From the NCBI RefSeq assembly GCF_003473485.1, contig NC_053048.1, positions 45,318,755 through 45,382,754 of the forward strand: DNA of 64,000 nucleotides. The letters run 5' to 3'. Below are positions 34,385 through 55,455 of this stretch, piece by piece. Made by a program: the position numbers and the translations under genes. Each line of letters begins with the position of its first letter. Position 1 is the stretch's first letter. The notes beneath the pieces were generated by a model. It ran no database searches and was not told where the DNA came from. It was given only the letters and a program-made list of their open reading frames with translations. This stretch comes from Medicago truncatula (Eukaryota > Streptophyta > Magnoliopsida > Fabales > Fabaceae).

Positions 34385-34828
34385 AACTTATGATGATTCA
34401 GTTGGAGCCATTTTGTTCATCACTCCGATATTCCTTTGGGCGAGCCTTTTCATTTTTGTACATGGAGCAAGCCTGCATGCACGTACCTAGTTTTGTTGCA
34501 AGCACACAGTGTCAAATGGTGATCAGAGGGTGAATCATCTCCCACACAGCTTCTGTGGCTTGATCTCTGCAGCCACAGTATCATGTTGATTTTACCAATG
34601 AATTATTACTTTACCGTAATTTATGTCACATTTTAGAGTAAATTGGAATTTTGATACATGTATGTGCTGAGCCACTGTCGTGTATTGACATGTAGACGGG
34701 TAAATATATATAACACGAAAAAGAAATAGATTTATTCTTTTGTTTTCATTTTGGGAGTCTTCATTTGTTCTAAGATGAGGGCTATAATGTAACAAAAAAA
34801 AAAGGAGGGCTAGAAAGATTCATTTTTC

Positions 34829-34926
34829 AACACTTACTCTCTTATTAGATAAATCAATGTGAGTTTCATACTTTGGAAATGAGTTCCACAGAATTCTGAC
34901 TCGATAAGAGAGTGAGTGTTACAATA
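34829..34926. repeat. Short inverted repeat downstream of the GBP gene
   Basis: AACACTTACTCTCTTATTAGA at the left faces ACTCGATAAGAGAGTGAGTGTTAC at the right, about 50 bp apart. Likely a small foldback MITE. It could also shape the 3' end of an extended GBP transcript. Confidence 0.55.
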
Positions 34927-35911
34927 ATTGTTTGAAAGAGTGCTCTCAGTGTTTCTCTTTGTTCTCAAATGCAACCAATGTTGTTTTTTTCTTGGAGGTG
35001 TGTGTGTTGACATGTACCATCATGTTAAAAATATGTGTAGCATACGTTCATGATTTTTTCTAGTAATACCCTTTAATAATTCCAAAATTAATTTTTTCAA
35101 AAACATACTCTTTGCCCCATTTCCCTTTTCACGTTGTCTTCCTCTCCCATTTTATTCCTCTTCACATTCTCTTCTCTTTTCATTTCTTTTCCTACATTGT
35201 TTCATTTTCATATAACACATCAACATCTGTGAAGCAAGTAGAGTTATGTGACAATATCTTGCCTCTTTTTGTATTGGCTAATCGATCAACATCTTGAGCA
35301 TGACTCTCCATTAAGGAAAAAGATATAGTTTGCGAGGCGCTTGAGTTTTACAATCCAGACATGTCACAAACCTTGTTCGAATTCTACAATACATACAAAA
35401 CAAATACGAAAAAGAAACTAACTAAAAACAAAAACTAAGAGTAAAAGAGAACCCACATCTTACTTATAACTTCTTGATTTGCGAAATATGATGTTTTAGA
35501 TGTGGTTTTGATGAAAAACCAAGGGTTTGGGAAGAGTTCTATGATTTGCATTTTTGAGTGTTTGAGTTACTTTTGAGAACTTAGAAGAAAGGAGGAACGG
35601 GTTGTATTTACTATTTAGGGGTGTAACAAGTTGATTTAGTTTGATATTTGAGAAAAAATAAATTCAAACCAATAAAAGTAATTTGTTAGATTAGGTTTAG
35701 TTTTCACTATTTTTTTTTGGTACAAAAAAAATCATTCTAAGAAATAATATTTATTCTAAAGAATTCTGAACCAAATAAATTGACGAAGAACAAATTGGTT
35801 CGGTTTGGTTCAAAAAGGTTGATATTTTTTAAAATTTAAGAAAATCATATTATAAGTTTAGGTTTAATATTTTTGTTTTTCTTTCGACAGATACGAGTAC
35901 AATTTTAACTA
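34927..35911. other. Intergenic, no gene seen
   Basis: AT-rich DNA between GBP and GCN5. A CT-rich stretch at 35112-35200 is open but has no coding resemblance. Near 35640-35830, GTTTGG/CCAAAC motifs suggest an old repeat. Confidence 0.5.
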
Positions 35912-36167
35912 TTCCCTTCGTCCCATATTAAGTGACATAGTTGCGTTGATTCTGTTACACATATCAATACATATTTTTTTATCTTTAATATCTTTAATTA
36001 TCTATTATAAAAAATGAAAATTTAATATCTGGAAAATATTTCCCGAGATGAATCCAACAACATCTTATTTGATATTATTTATTTTTGTATATTAGTAGAA
36101 AAATATGGTCAAAATATGTCAATGGTGCATATTGTCAACTAAGTCTTCTAATACAAGACGGAGGAAA
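35912..36167. mobile_element. Stowaway MITE in the GCN5 upstream region (256 bp)
   Basis: TA-flanked (35910-35911 and 36168-36169) with ends TTCCCTTCGTCCCATATTA and its counterpart TTTCCTCCGTCTTGTATTA. This is the plant Stowaway (Tc1/Mariner) terminal type. It lies about 235 bp upstream of the GCN5 ATG. A second such left end (ACTCACTCCATTTTAAAAT) begins at about 36174. Confidence 0.8.
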
Positions 36168-36403
36168 TATAATACTCACTCCATTTTAAAATATAAGAAA
36201 ATTTTATTTTTCAGGTTTATTCAATTAAAAATATATAATTAAATCAAAATTGATGTATTTGAATAAGATTTCACCGAAAATATTGACAAATTTTTTTTTT
36301 TTCCGTTTATTTTATACTACTAGACGTTGACATTGAAGGTTCGATGCACAAAATAGCACGCACCGTTGGAAGCAATTGAAGTGAAAGAGAGTAAAACCCT
36401 ACG

Positions 36404-46008
<9,605 letters not shown>

Positions 46009-47201
46009 GGAAACTTCATCAGCCATGCATACTGTTATATTCAGATTATAGATATTGTATAATTATTCCCTATGATCAATCAGCCATGTAAGTAGTAGTA
46101 TCGACTTGAACCAAAGTTTTTTCTGATGCTATTTAGGGTAACTTCCTATTTGACTTGCTGCAACACACTTGATATTCTTTTTCTTTTTTATAAAAAGAAT
46201 TGGACATTTCAAAAGGATTGGATATTTTTTTTTTTTTTTTTTTGGAAAGAAAAAAGGATTGGATAGTTAAAAATCATCGGTTCTGCTTTTTTTTTTTTTT
46301 TTAAATACCGTGATTCAAAATTACATTATTGTGGATACAATGCAAGTATGTCACTTCTCTTCAATCTGTCAAACTTAATGTACTCAACTAAATTCAAATT
46401 GTGATGATGTGGTAATTGTGATTAATATGGTGATTCCCTGCCTTCTTAAATGTGAAGAGTTCCATTTATACCGCCATCATTAAGATTTTTTATTTTATTT
46501 GGAAAAGTAGCCTCTGTTTTTAACTTTTACAATTAATTTAATGGGCACTAATATTGGTACCCATTATATTCCTTTGGGATGTTTAGAAACAACTGTCAAA
46601 GTCTACACAACAAGGGAAGATATTGCAATTGAACTAGTGTTGATAACTCAGTAAGTTATATTGTCTTCCTATACTGAGAGCTGCAGTGTATATGTATGTC
46701 ATTCGAACCAAAACTACTGCTCTCTTCGGTGAAGCAACATAATCATAATACTGCCTAAGGTCTTTACCGTATTGTATATTGATGATATTTATTAAACAAA
46801 GTGTCAAAATCATTCTCATTACACCAAAATTTCCATCTCATTTGAGTTGAAAATCTTATGTTGTGTATATAAGGTTGAACATGTGAAGTTTTTTTTTTAT
46901 TGATTGTTACAACAATCACGTTTCTTTAGTTAAAAAAGGGACAATTTTATAATTAAAAATGAAAATAGAAAATACTTTCTCCAACCACATAGGTCATAAA
47001 GTTTTACTCGGTAACCTTATGAAATAGCTGTTAGTTTATTGTGTTAAAAAACCTCGAATTTAAATGATATTGGAAGTTTTTAGACTTCCACTGAACGTTA
47101 TGCAATTTCCCTTTTTGGGGTAATGTGCCATATAAAATTAGGCCAAAAGGTAAATGATGTTTGTTCGAAGATTGGTTCGGTCAAAGATCAAATTTAGGTA
47201 C
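46009..47201. other. GCN5 3' flank and intergenic DNA
   Basis: No gene seen. T runs of 15-20 lie near 46214 and 46289. The downstream part is AT-rich and has no supported features. Confidence 0.5.
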
Positions 47202-47203
47202 TA

Positions 47204-47484
47204 CTCCCTCCATCCTAAATTGTATGATGTTTTGGGCATTTCATACATATTAAGAAATATAATTAATATTATGTGGGAAAGAGATATTGTGAGTTGTTTT
47301 ACAAAATTGTCTTCAATAAATGATATGGAAAAGATAAATGAAGGAATTGAAAGAAGAGAGTGTAATAAATTGTTAAGAATATAATAGGAAAAGTAACATT
47401 AATCTTTTATTGGTATTGTAAAGCGACATATAATTTAGGACAAGTATTTTTTCTAAAATGACATACAATTTGGGACGGAGGGAG
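47204..47484. mobile_element. Stowaway MITE (281 bp)
   Basis: TA duplications at 47202-47203 and 47485-47486. The ends are CTCCCTCCATCCTAAATTGT and, in reverse, CTCCCTCCGTCCCAAATTGT, the canonical Stowaway terminus, followed by ATGATGT/ATGTCAT. The open frame 47154-47384 lies across it and is not a gene. Confidence 0.95.
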
Positions 47485-47779
47485 TATATGAATGGTTCGA
47501 CTTTAATTTATACAGATTAACTTTAATCGCATAATTTTCAACACTATTCTCGTACTTAAATAACAACAACAATATGCAAAAACAACAACTCATCCATTAA
47601 TAAACAACTTGTACATAGTATATGTTTGGTTCTATGGTGAGTAAAATTAATTCTATAAAATTGTTTTTGAATAAAAGTGAGTTGAATATAAAGTGATTTA
47701 TGTTTGAATAAATATCATTTGGACTACGTAATGCTCATCAACTTTTTAAAGATGTGTGATGACTTTATTCTCTGATCTT

Positions 47780-48330
47780 ATTGAAAGATCTACGAAATTG
47801 TTCATGAATGATTTCTCAGATTCTGGGAAATCATTTCACAAGTACCTACATAATCAAGAGCAATTTTCACTTCATCGTGAAGGAGGACATAGTGTTAGGA
47901 CACAGAATATCTAAGGAAGGTTTGGAGGTAGATAAAGCTAAAATTGATGTTATTGAAAAGCTACGTCCTCCTACAAACATCAAGGGAGTTAGAAGTTTCT
48001 TAGGACGTGCTGGTTTCTACAGAAAATTCATCAAAGATTTTTCCCAAATTTCTAAGTCCCTGTGCAAATAGTTGCAACACAATGTAAGGTTTGGACTTCG
48101 ATAAGCACTGCTATAGCTTTTGAAATTTTGAAGAAAGCTTTCGTCACAGCGCCTGCAATCAAAAAAAATTGAAACTTTGTTGGAGATAAACTTACTTGTG
48201 TATTACTTTCTCTAGCATGTAGTAAACACGGGATGATTGCTCCTAATGAATAACAACATACTCTATTCCTTTAATTTCACTAAACACTAAGCATCAGATA
48301 GTTTATTCCAATTACAAATACTTCTAGTAT
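47780..48330 (+). mobile_element. Ty3/gypsy pol remnant (reverse transcriptase/RNase H junction)
   Basis: The frame at 47860-48070 reads EDIVLGHRISKEGLEVDKAKIDVIEKL, then KGVRSFLGRAGFYRKFIKDFS. This is the conserved stretch after the reverse transcriptase core of plant Ty3/gypsy elements. A shifted frame downstream gives AFEILKKAFVTAPAI. Stops and frameshifts end it on both sides. No LTRs were found nearby. Confidence 0.85.
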
Positions 48331-49390
48331 TACTCTTGTAGATAGTTACTACCAAAAAGTTTATTGTTTGACTAGTGGGACGTTGTGTTGCAAGGACCGT
48401 TGAAATTCACACAAACAATTTTGAGGTCTCAGGTTTGAATTTGGATGAAGACATCCAACTAAACAATAACGACATTGTTAGTTTAGTTAGGCCTTATCAT
48501 ACATATGCTTTTTCCGTCATTGGTTTCAAATCTACCAGCATGTTCATCCAATTATGTTACCCTGTATTTTAATTCCATAATTTTTTAGGCAGGGTACTTG
48601 CACCACACAACAACATACATGATACACGTTAACTTCTTAATGTCACTTCTCCGGTTGCTGCATATACATCTTCTATAAGGATTTTGTGAGTTCTTGCTCG
48701 TACTTGATAAGCATCTCAACTTACTAAGTGCTTCGAATGAGTCTGGCATTAATTTAGAAAATGGTAGTTTAATATTTGAGATCTCAAGTGAAGAGTATGG
48801 TAGTATCAGTTCTAAGTAATACTACTATGTAATGTCAGTTTTTATTTCCCCCTCATTTGGACACCATTTACTTCCTCCAAATAACTGTAATGTCGTTTCA
48901 TTTACCTAAAAACAACTCTTTTTTGTTTTACCCTTATTTTCTTTGTTTATTGTGACAGGGAGAATCTCAAAGGTGATGTTTCGTCACTTCAAATGGCTTA
49001 GTTAGTGGATAAGTCGATACATAGACCACATAAGAGGATGGAATTTTTGTCTGACGTAGGTTGTATTACCCAGTTTTGAATAATATTTTCATCCATACGC
49101 CATCTTACAAGTTGTTGAAGGCACTTAAGAACAACAACTATGATTCTGAATCTCTGCTTCAAAATTTGAGGAATTTCTATAAGCACGAGCTTCACCCAAG
49201 GGAAGGGTCGTGTTTTGCCTGTTCAGAAGGTATATTTATATATGACTTTAGCAAATCACCTAATGTTGTTGATGTTCATCTTTCAAAATTCAATATTCAA
49301 TATTGGATTCCGCAAATAAAAATAAGCAATTCTTAGCTTCCAAATTGACTTCATCTGTACTGAAAGATATTGGCAAGACTACTAATGCTT
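48331..49390. other. Intergenic, no supported gene
   Basis: Small open frames exist (48375-48572 and 49061-49336). The latter product has a Cys pair (CFACSEG) but matches no family I can name. They are more likely decayed repeat sequence. Confidence 0.45.
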
Positions 49391-49400
49391 GGAATCTTCT

Positions 49401-49735
49401 TCACATAACGTGGAATACTGTTGTGAATCCATCAATTTGTTGAGTTTCACTCATTTCAACTTCAACCACTTTTTCCGAAACAGGAGAGTTAATGTCAGTA
49501 GTTGTAGTTGCCTTCGCACTTTCAACTGCACCAAAAACAACTCCATGTGTCACTGCAGCTCCCACTTCTGGCAACTCAACGTACACAACATCGCCCAAAT
49601 GATCATGGGCGTGATCAAACATGCCAATGGTTGCAGAATTTCCATCAACTTTCACCCATTCATGAGAATCAGCATACTTCAGATTGTTTAAAACTTGAAA
49701 AGCTTTTGTGAAATGCAAGAGATCCCAAGGTACAG
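49401..49735 (-). pseudogene. Glycine-cleavage H-protein copy, truncated
   Basis: The minus-strand frame reads [20 protein letters not shown], then [18 protein letters not shown] and [20 protein letters not shown]. This is the start and middle of mitochondrial H-protein, including the lipoyl-lysine context (AVES-x-KAT). After EKVVEVE it diverges, so the last third of the domain is missing. Upstream, a GCGCCGCTCTGTACC stretch may be a transit-peptide remnant without a start. No intron interrupts the matching part. I read it as a partial, probably retroposed, dead copy. Confidence 0.8.
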
Positions 49736-50242
49736 AGCGGCGCTTGAAGAGCCTAACTACCTAGAAGGCATCTTTTTCTAGCTGGCTGCGATGTGAGTGT
49801 GTTCACCCTTGCATTTGTTTATTGCAAAATCTACAATTGATATCAACTGGACCATGATGGTTACCAACTTTAACACAACCATACTATATGACCTGTCTCC
49901 AAAAAGAATGTCCTAAAATTGTTGATTCTTTTAAATTTCAAGGTCGCATTCATCATATTTTTTCAATTGTACATATAATTAATACTACATACACCAATTC
50001 CAATTCAAATGCTCTACTAAACATTTTGGCTAATCATAAACATACCAATATTTGAGAAGAATTCCAATTCAAAGGCTCTACTAAACGTTTAGGCTAATCA
50101 TAAACATACAAATATTTGAGAAGAATAATATAGTAAAAATACTATTATCTCTCTTTCATTTAAATATTTTTCTTAATCTAGGTGAGATGTTCAAATAAGC
50201 CATATATTATGGGGATGAATGGAGTAATAAACTTAAACATAC
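49736..50242. other. Intergenic with a short direct repeat
   Basis: AAACATACMAATATTTGAGAAGAAT occurs twice about 60 bp apart (50038 and 50102), and a TTCCAATTCAAATGCTCTACTAAAC-type unit occurs twice as well. The rest is the 3' flank of the FtsH gene. No gene seen. Confidence 0.5.
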
Positions 50243-52502
50243 TCAACTATGTGGAACAACCTCAGGCTCTATCGTAATTGGTGATTCAGTACTCTTGAAG
50301 GGTCGCACACCCAAGATTGGAAGCAAGTCATCTTGGTGAAGAACTTCTTTTTCAAGAAGCAACTCTGCAAGTTGAGCTACTTTCTCCTTCTGTTTCTCTA
50401 TAAGCTGCACAGTACGTTCATATGCTTTGTCCACCCATTCTCGCACTTCATTATCAATGATTGCACCAGTTTTGTTGCTGTATGGTTTAGACATCTCTAA
50501 CGAGTCCTCTTTTTGAGGGAAAGAGAGGAGGCCCACTTTTTCGCTGAAACCATAGACGGCTACTTGAGCATATGTCATCTTGGTGACTTTCTCCAAGTCA
50601 TCTTGTGCTCCTGTAGAGATTGTCCCAATGAGAACCTGCTCGGCAGCCCGACCACCAAGGGTCATACAAGTCCTATCGAAAAGTTGTTCCTTTGTCATGA
50701 GAAGGTTCTCATTTGGAACATACTGGGCAAACCCAAGAGCCGATGTTCCGCGAGGAACAATAGTTACTTTCAACAATGGGTCAGTATGTTCCAAGAACCA
50801 ACCTGCAACAGCATGACCTGCTTCATGGTAAGCAACAGTGCGTCTTTGCAGCTTACTTATTACCCTGTTCTTCTTCTCCAAACCACCAATGATCCTATCA
50901 ATAGCTGCCTCGAAATGATCATGTGTGACGTGTGCTTCTTCAGTCCTTGCAGCAATCAGAGCAGCTTCATTGCAAACATTAGCAATATCCGCTCCAGCAA
51001 ATCCTGGAGTAAGGGATGCAAGCTTATGTGAATAATATGAAGGCTCGTGGTCAAGTTTGATCCCTTTCAAGTAAATCTGAAATATCTGGTCACGACCTTT
51101 GATGTCAGGTTTATCAATTGTTATTTGGCGGTCAAAACGCCCCGGTCTAAGTAGGGCTTTGTCTAATACATCAGGTCTATTTGTACCTGCCAGCACAACA
51201 ACTCCAGCAGTGGTTCCAAAACCATCCATCTCCACCAACAATTGATTTAAAGTACTTTCACGTTCATCATTTGCACGATCTCCGCCTCTACTACCCCTTG
51301 CCCGACCAATTGCATCAATTTCATCAATAAATACTATACTAGGAGCACACTTCCTTGCTTCCTTAAACAAGTTTCTCACCCTAGATGATCCAACACCAAC
51401 AAACAGTTCTAGGAAATCAGAACCGGATATAGAGAGAAATGGCACACCAGATTCCCCTGCAGTTGCTTTTGCTAAAAGGGTCTTTCCTGTGCCTGGAGGA
51501 CCCACCAGAAGAGCACCTTTTGGAATTTTGGCACCAAGCTCTTGGTATTTCTTAGGACTCTTGAGGAAGTGCACAAACTCCATAATTTCTTGTTTTGCCT
51601 CATCACAGCCAGCAACATCTTTAAAATATACCTGACAAAAAATAATTCAAACAAGAAAAATATTCTCTTAAATTAATTTATTATCACTCTTAAGTTATTC
51701 ACCACACCACAACTCCCCCAAAATACAAATATAAGAAGAAAAAAAAACCATTTATTTACAAAAGAATAAAGTAGACCCAACAAACCTTGTTTTTGGCATC
51801 TTTGTCTACTTTAGTAAAATGTGGTTTTCCGATGTTAAAGACTCCAAAAGGACCCTTACCACCGGCAACCATATAGATTAGAAACGCCAAAGGCAACAGG
51901 TGTTGAATGAATGTCATGAACTCCAGGTGCCAGCCAATTTCAGAAGAATAGGTAACAGGTACATAATCATGATGGTCAATGCCCAGTGCTATTTGAGCTC
52001 TCTCTAATTTCTCCTCAAAAGCAAAGACATTCCCAATATTGAAATAATATTTATATTGCCCACCATATCCCTTCGCAGGATGGGTTTCTTCACCGTCTGT
52101 TTCTGTTTGATTACGAGGAGAGTTCGTTTCTGTTTGATTACGAGGAGAGTTCGTTTCTGTTTGATTATGAGGAGAGTTCGTTTCTGTTTGATTACGAGGA
52201 GAGTTCATAACATATATCTGGGCAACATTTTTGTCAGAGACAACAATATGATCTACCAATCCTGGTTCCAAAAGCTTATTCACAAACTCCTGAAAGCTAA
52301 TCTGCTGCTGCTGCTTCCCAGCATCAAAATATAAGATAGAAAGAGTTATCCCCATTATCAGTATCATCGCCATCGCCACCGACAATGGGGTGCGAAATTC
52401 TTGAAATTGTTTCATCAATGCTTCTTGAAAGCTTCCTTCCTTCATCTTCTGTGTTTGACTTTGTTTCTTCTTTCGATTCGTTTTTTTCTTATCATTTCCC
52501 AT
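50243..52502 (-). CDS. FtsH metalloprotease, mitochondrial m-AAA (FtsH3/10) type, two coding exons
   Basis: Predicted 701-residue membrane AAA+ zinc protease. Coding exons 51786-52502 and 50243-51631, GT–AG intron. Order: a Lys-rich start ([14 protein letters not shown]), TM near 42-60, an intermembrane-space-type segment with KYYFNIG and [10 protein letters not shown] near 205-222, then the AAA domain (Walker A GPPGTGKT 283-290; Walker B VFIDEID 339-345; SRH arginines near 401/404) and the HEAGH zinc site at 508-512. Catalytic parts look intact. Odd points: the ATG is preceded by an in-frame stop five codons upstream and there is no evident transit peptide; NSPRNQTET is repeated four times; there is only one coding intron. 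It aligns with FtsH3/10 from about their residue 100. Either a younger, partly processed paralogue or a functional gene with altered targeting. Confidence 0.88.
52099..52206 (-). repeat. In-frame 27-bp minisatellite, exactly four units, in the FtsH gene
   Basis: Four 27-bp units encode (on the minus strand) NSPRNQTET, one with H for R. The units differ at about one base, so expansion looks recent. It lies between the two membrane spans, and 27 bp keeps the frame. Confidence 0.97.
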
Positions 52503-52588
52503 TCTGTTTCCTCAAACGTAATTTTTTGAACGGTGATGCAAGATTGATTGGGAACACTTTCTGCAGTTTCAAGAACAATGGAGTGGAA

Positions 52589-53619
52589 CTGTAGAAGGAA
52601 GGAAGGGAGATTAGCAGTGGCGGATCTTGCACGAAATATTAACTACAATATTATAATTGATATTCATGAATGTCGTATACAATTTCATCAAAAAAATATC
52701 ACCGCAACAACTCTAACACAAAACTGAAGCTCCAAATATACTAGCTACCAACTCAGCCCTATCATAGCCTTAGAGAATCGAAACCAGCCAACTAAAATGC
52801 TTGCCACTTGCAAAATAGAAAAAATCTTATACATGAGTTTAAGTCTAACTTTAATAACATTAGGCTAGTCATATTATTAAAACATTAGCAAGTCATAAAC
52901 TATAACTAGCCTCATTCCAATTAAGCCACTACAACAAAATTCATCATCATTAGACTAATTAGCCAAGTCATAAACTTTTCCAATTAGCCAAGTCATAAAC
53001 AGAATTTTCAATTGGATTTGGAACAATTCTTGGGCAGACTTTATTTACCCGGCCGAACTACGGAATAACAGGGCCTCTTTTCCCTGAGAGGCGGGGGGGT
53101 TAACACTAAAAAAAAAAAAACTACAGAATTTCAATGAGTGAAGTCATAAACTACTCTAATTAGCCAATTAACCAAAATCATAAACAAAATTCCAATTAAC
53201 CAAGTCATAAACTATTCATTCCAACAGAATTTCTCTCAATCAAAACATAATTCATCATCATCATCATCATCATCATCATGAGATAGACCAATAAAAAGAA
53301 TTCAAAATAAAAAAATTAATAAAAATCACATTAAGATCAGGACCTCAATTCTGCTGTTTTCACCCTCTATGTGCTATATAAAAAAACCCCACAAAATCTA
53401 AGTAAAAGAATTTAGGAAAACAAATAGAGGTATGTACAAAGAATTTAGGAAAACAAGCATGAATTGAAAATCTCCAATCAAACGGCAATAATGAAAATCA
53501 TGGAATTGAATCAATGGTTCAAGTTCCCCAATTTTTGATTTCTAGGGTTCAAGTAACATAGAATAATTTATTACCGACATTGAATTGAATCAAATGATAA
53601 AATTTTAAAGAAAACAAAC
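52589..53619 (-). other. Probable 5' UTR intron of the FtsH gene
   Basis: On the minus strand CATAAATTCAG|GTTTGTTTTC (donor at 53619) and CCTTCCTTCTACAG|TTCC (acceptor at 52589) bracket a 1031-bp interval between a leader-like exon (about 53620-53870) and the exon with the start codon. Inside are AATTAGCCAAGTCATAAAC repeats (about 52880-53210), a GC-rich stretch near 53045-53100, and an (ATC)n run near 53249-53279. Predicted from consensus only. Confidence 0.5.
52880..53215. repeat. Dispersed 'CCAATTAGCCAAGTCATAAAC' repeat cluster
   Basis: Six to seven partial copies of (CCAATTARCCAA)GTCATAAAC occur at irregular spacing, separated in the middle by a GC-rich block (GGCCTCTTTTCCCTGAGAGG). Confidence 0.7.
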
Positions 53620-53870
53620 CTGAATTTATGAAGTGAAGCGAATCGAGAAGGGAACTGAAGCTCGCATTAGTTTAAATTGATATGTAAAAAGATTTTGTTG
53701 TCGCGACTGAGAGAGGAAAGACGCTCACGCGTCACCGCACCGGTGAGACTATGCGATCTCGTTTTCGCCTCGCCGTCGCCGGAGACTGAGAGGAGAGAGG
53801 AGTCAGTGCCGTCGTGAACTGAAACTGTGCGAGGGTGAAGAACGGGAAGGAGTATGTGTAAATGTAAAAA
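53620..53870 (-). promoter_or_regulatory. Likely transcribed leader of the FtsH gene
   Basis: GC-richer, pyrimidine-rich on the minus strand (CCTTCCCGTTCTTCACCC, CTCTCTCCTCTCAGTCTCC) and ending in a consensus donor. Typical of a plant 5' UTR exon. It has a short upstream ORF (MRASVPFSIRFTS) and no frame that joins FtsH. It could instead belong to an older gene at this site. Confidence 0.45.
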
Positions 53871-53914
53871 GTTATAAAGGACATTTTGGTAATTTGCTCT
53901 ATACAGAATAAAAG

Positions 53915-55107
53915 GAGTAAACCCTCATTTGGGTCCCTGAAAGTGTACATCGCTATCAGACACATCCCTGGATCAAGGAATCCAACCAAAAACTCCCTCA
54001 AAGTTTCTCCCGTTAGTCATTCACATCCAAAACACTAACAGAGTGTTAACGATGCTGACATGTCTTTTATACTTGTCACTTCAGCTGTTGTATTGGCGTA
54101 CCACGCTGGCAAGGGACTAGGTTGCTGGTAGGTGAGGGATCAAAATAACCACAATTATGTTTCTTCCAGTGCTCATAAACTCATGTTCACCAACACATCT
54201 GGCTAGAAATTATCATATTCATATTCAAAATCAAAATTCAAAATTGATTTACCCTCTTTATATTTATCTTCATCATCAATTCAAAATTCATAATTCACAA
54301 CTCAAAACCATGATGAACATAAAAAATTCTAAATTTCCTCAAAACTCCATGATTGTTCATGCGCAAACCTTTATTTTTTTTTCCTTGCATCCATGGCTTT
54401 TGGTGTTCAGAACTATGGGGATAAGAATTAAAAAATCAAACCCAACAAAATACATAGATCCGAGCACAAAAATCAAACTCTCAAAATACCCCAAATCCAA
54501 AACACAAATTCAATATTGAAAAAACGGTGAAGCTTATTGGATTTTTGTCAACATAAAAGGGTAAAGAAAAACATGGGTTATTGATGAACAAATTCATCAT
54601 CTTCTTCCTCCACCTTGGTTTTGATTTTCTGGTAAATAGAAGAAGAAAAAGATAAACAACAACGCCGTACTCTCACCAGCAACCTCGCCGTTCCATTCTC
54701 TTATTGTTCTACAAGATTCTAGCAATCGGGCAAAACTCTTTATGCGTGCATCAAATTTTATGGTTTGCAAAGATCATTATTTTTGTCTCTCTTGGTATGT
54801 ATTGAGAGGGAGAGTATGGAAGAAGATGAGAGGGAGAGTATGTAGGAAGATGAAGACATAAGCTTGTTTTCCAGAAAATGTAAGGGACGTTACATTCATT
54901 CTGGTCCTCATCCAACCTATAAGTGACACATAAGCCTCCAACATGGCAAAAATAACAGACATGTCACCATACTTAATGTTCACTTAACGTTTTGGACTAA
55001 TATGACTAACGGAGTTAACAATGAGGGAGCTTTTGATAATTTTCGTTGATCCAGGGACGTGTCTGATAGCGATGTATACTTTTAGGGACTCAAATGAGGG
55101 TTTACTC
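53915..55107. mobile_element. Non-autonomous MULE, 1193 bp, with perfect 9-bp target duplication
   Basis: GAATAAAAG at 53906-53914 and 55108-55116. Long inverted ends of more than 100 bp start GAGTAAACCCTCATTTGRGT and share ACATCGCTATCAGACAC and CCCTGGATCAA. The interior shows no transposase. Short open frames inside (such as 54157-54519) have no family resemblance. Confidence 0.93.
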
Positions 55108-55455
55108 GAATAAAAGAGTAGTAGCTTGTGTCAATCAATAATGAATAACAACAATAGTTCACTTCCCTCAAAAAAAAAAAAAAACGACAATAGTTCACCA
55201 ATACATTTTTCTTTTTGAAGAAAGAGTTCACCAATACATTGATATTTTTATTAGGTTTTTTTTGGTTAGTTTGTGATTTAAATATTTGCATGTTTTGACG
55301 TTGAATGTTGTTTAGACTAAGTTTAGGACAACTTGGTAATTTAAAAATTGAAATAACACAATGAATTGAGAATGTATAGTTTACGCTTCAAGTATTTGAC
55401 GAAATGTCTCAACGAGTTGTTAATTAATTTTTTTTCATGTTGTTTGTTGTGTAGA

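Noticed and set aside
49061-49336. 91-codon open frame with a Cys pair
   Set aside because: Looked briefly like a small zinc-binding protein, but has only two cysteines, no known motif, and lies among decayed repeats.
50513-51031. 172-codon plus-strand open frame
   Set aside because: Lies wholly antisense to the conserved FtsH AAA/protease exon; a shadow of that coding sequence.
54157-54519. 120-codon open frame inside the MULE
   Set aside because: Asn/Ile/Lys-rich product of AT-rich DNA, no transposase or host-gene similarity.
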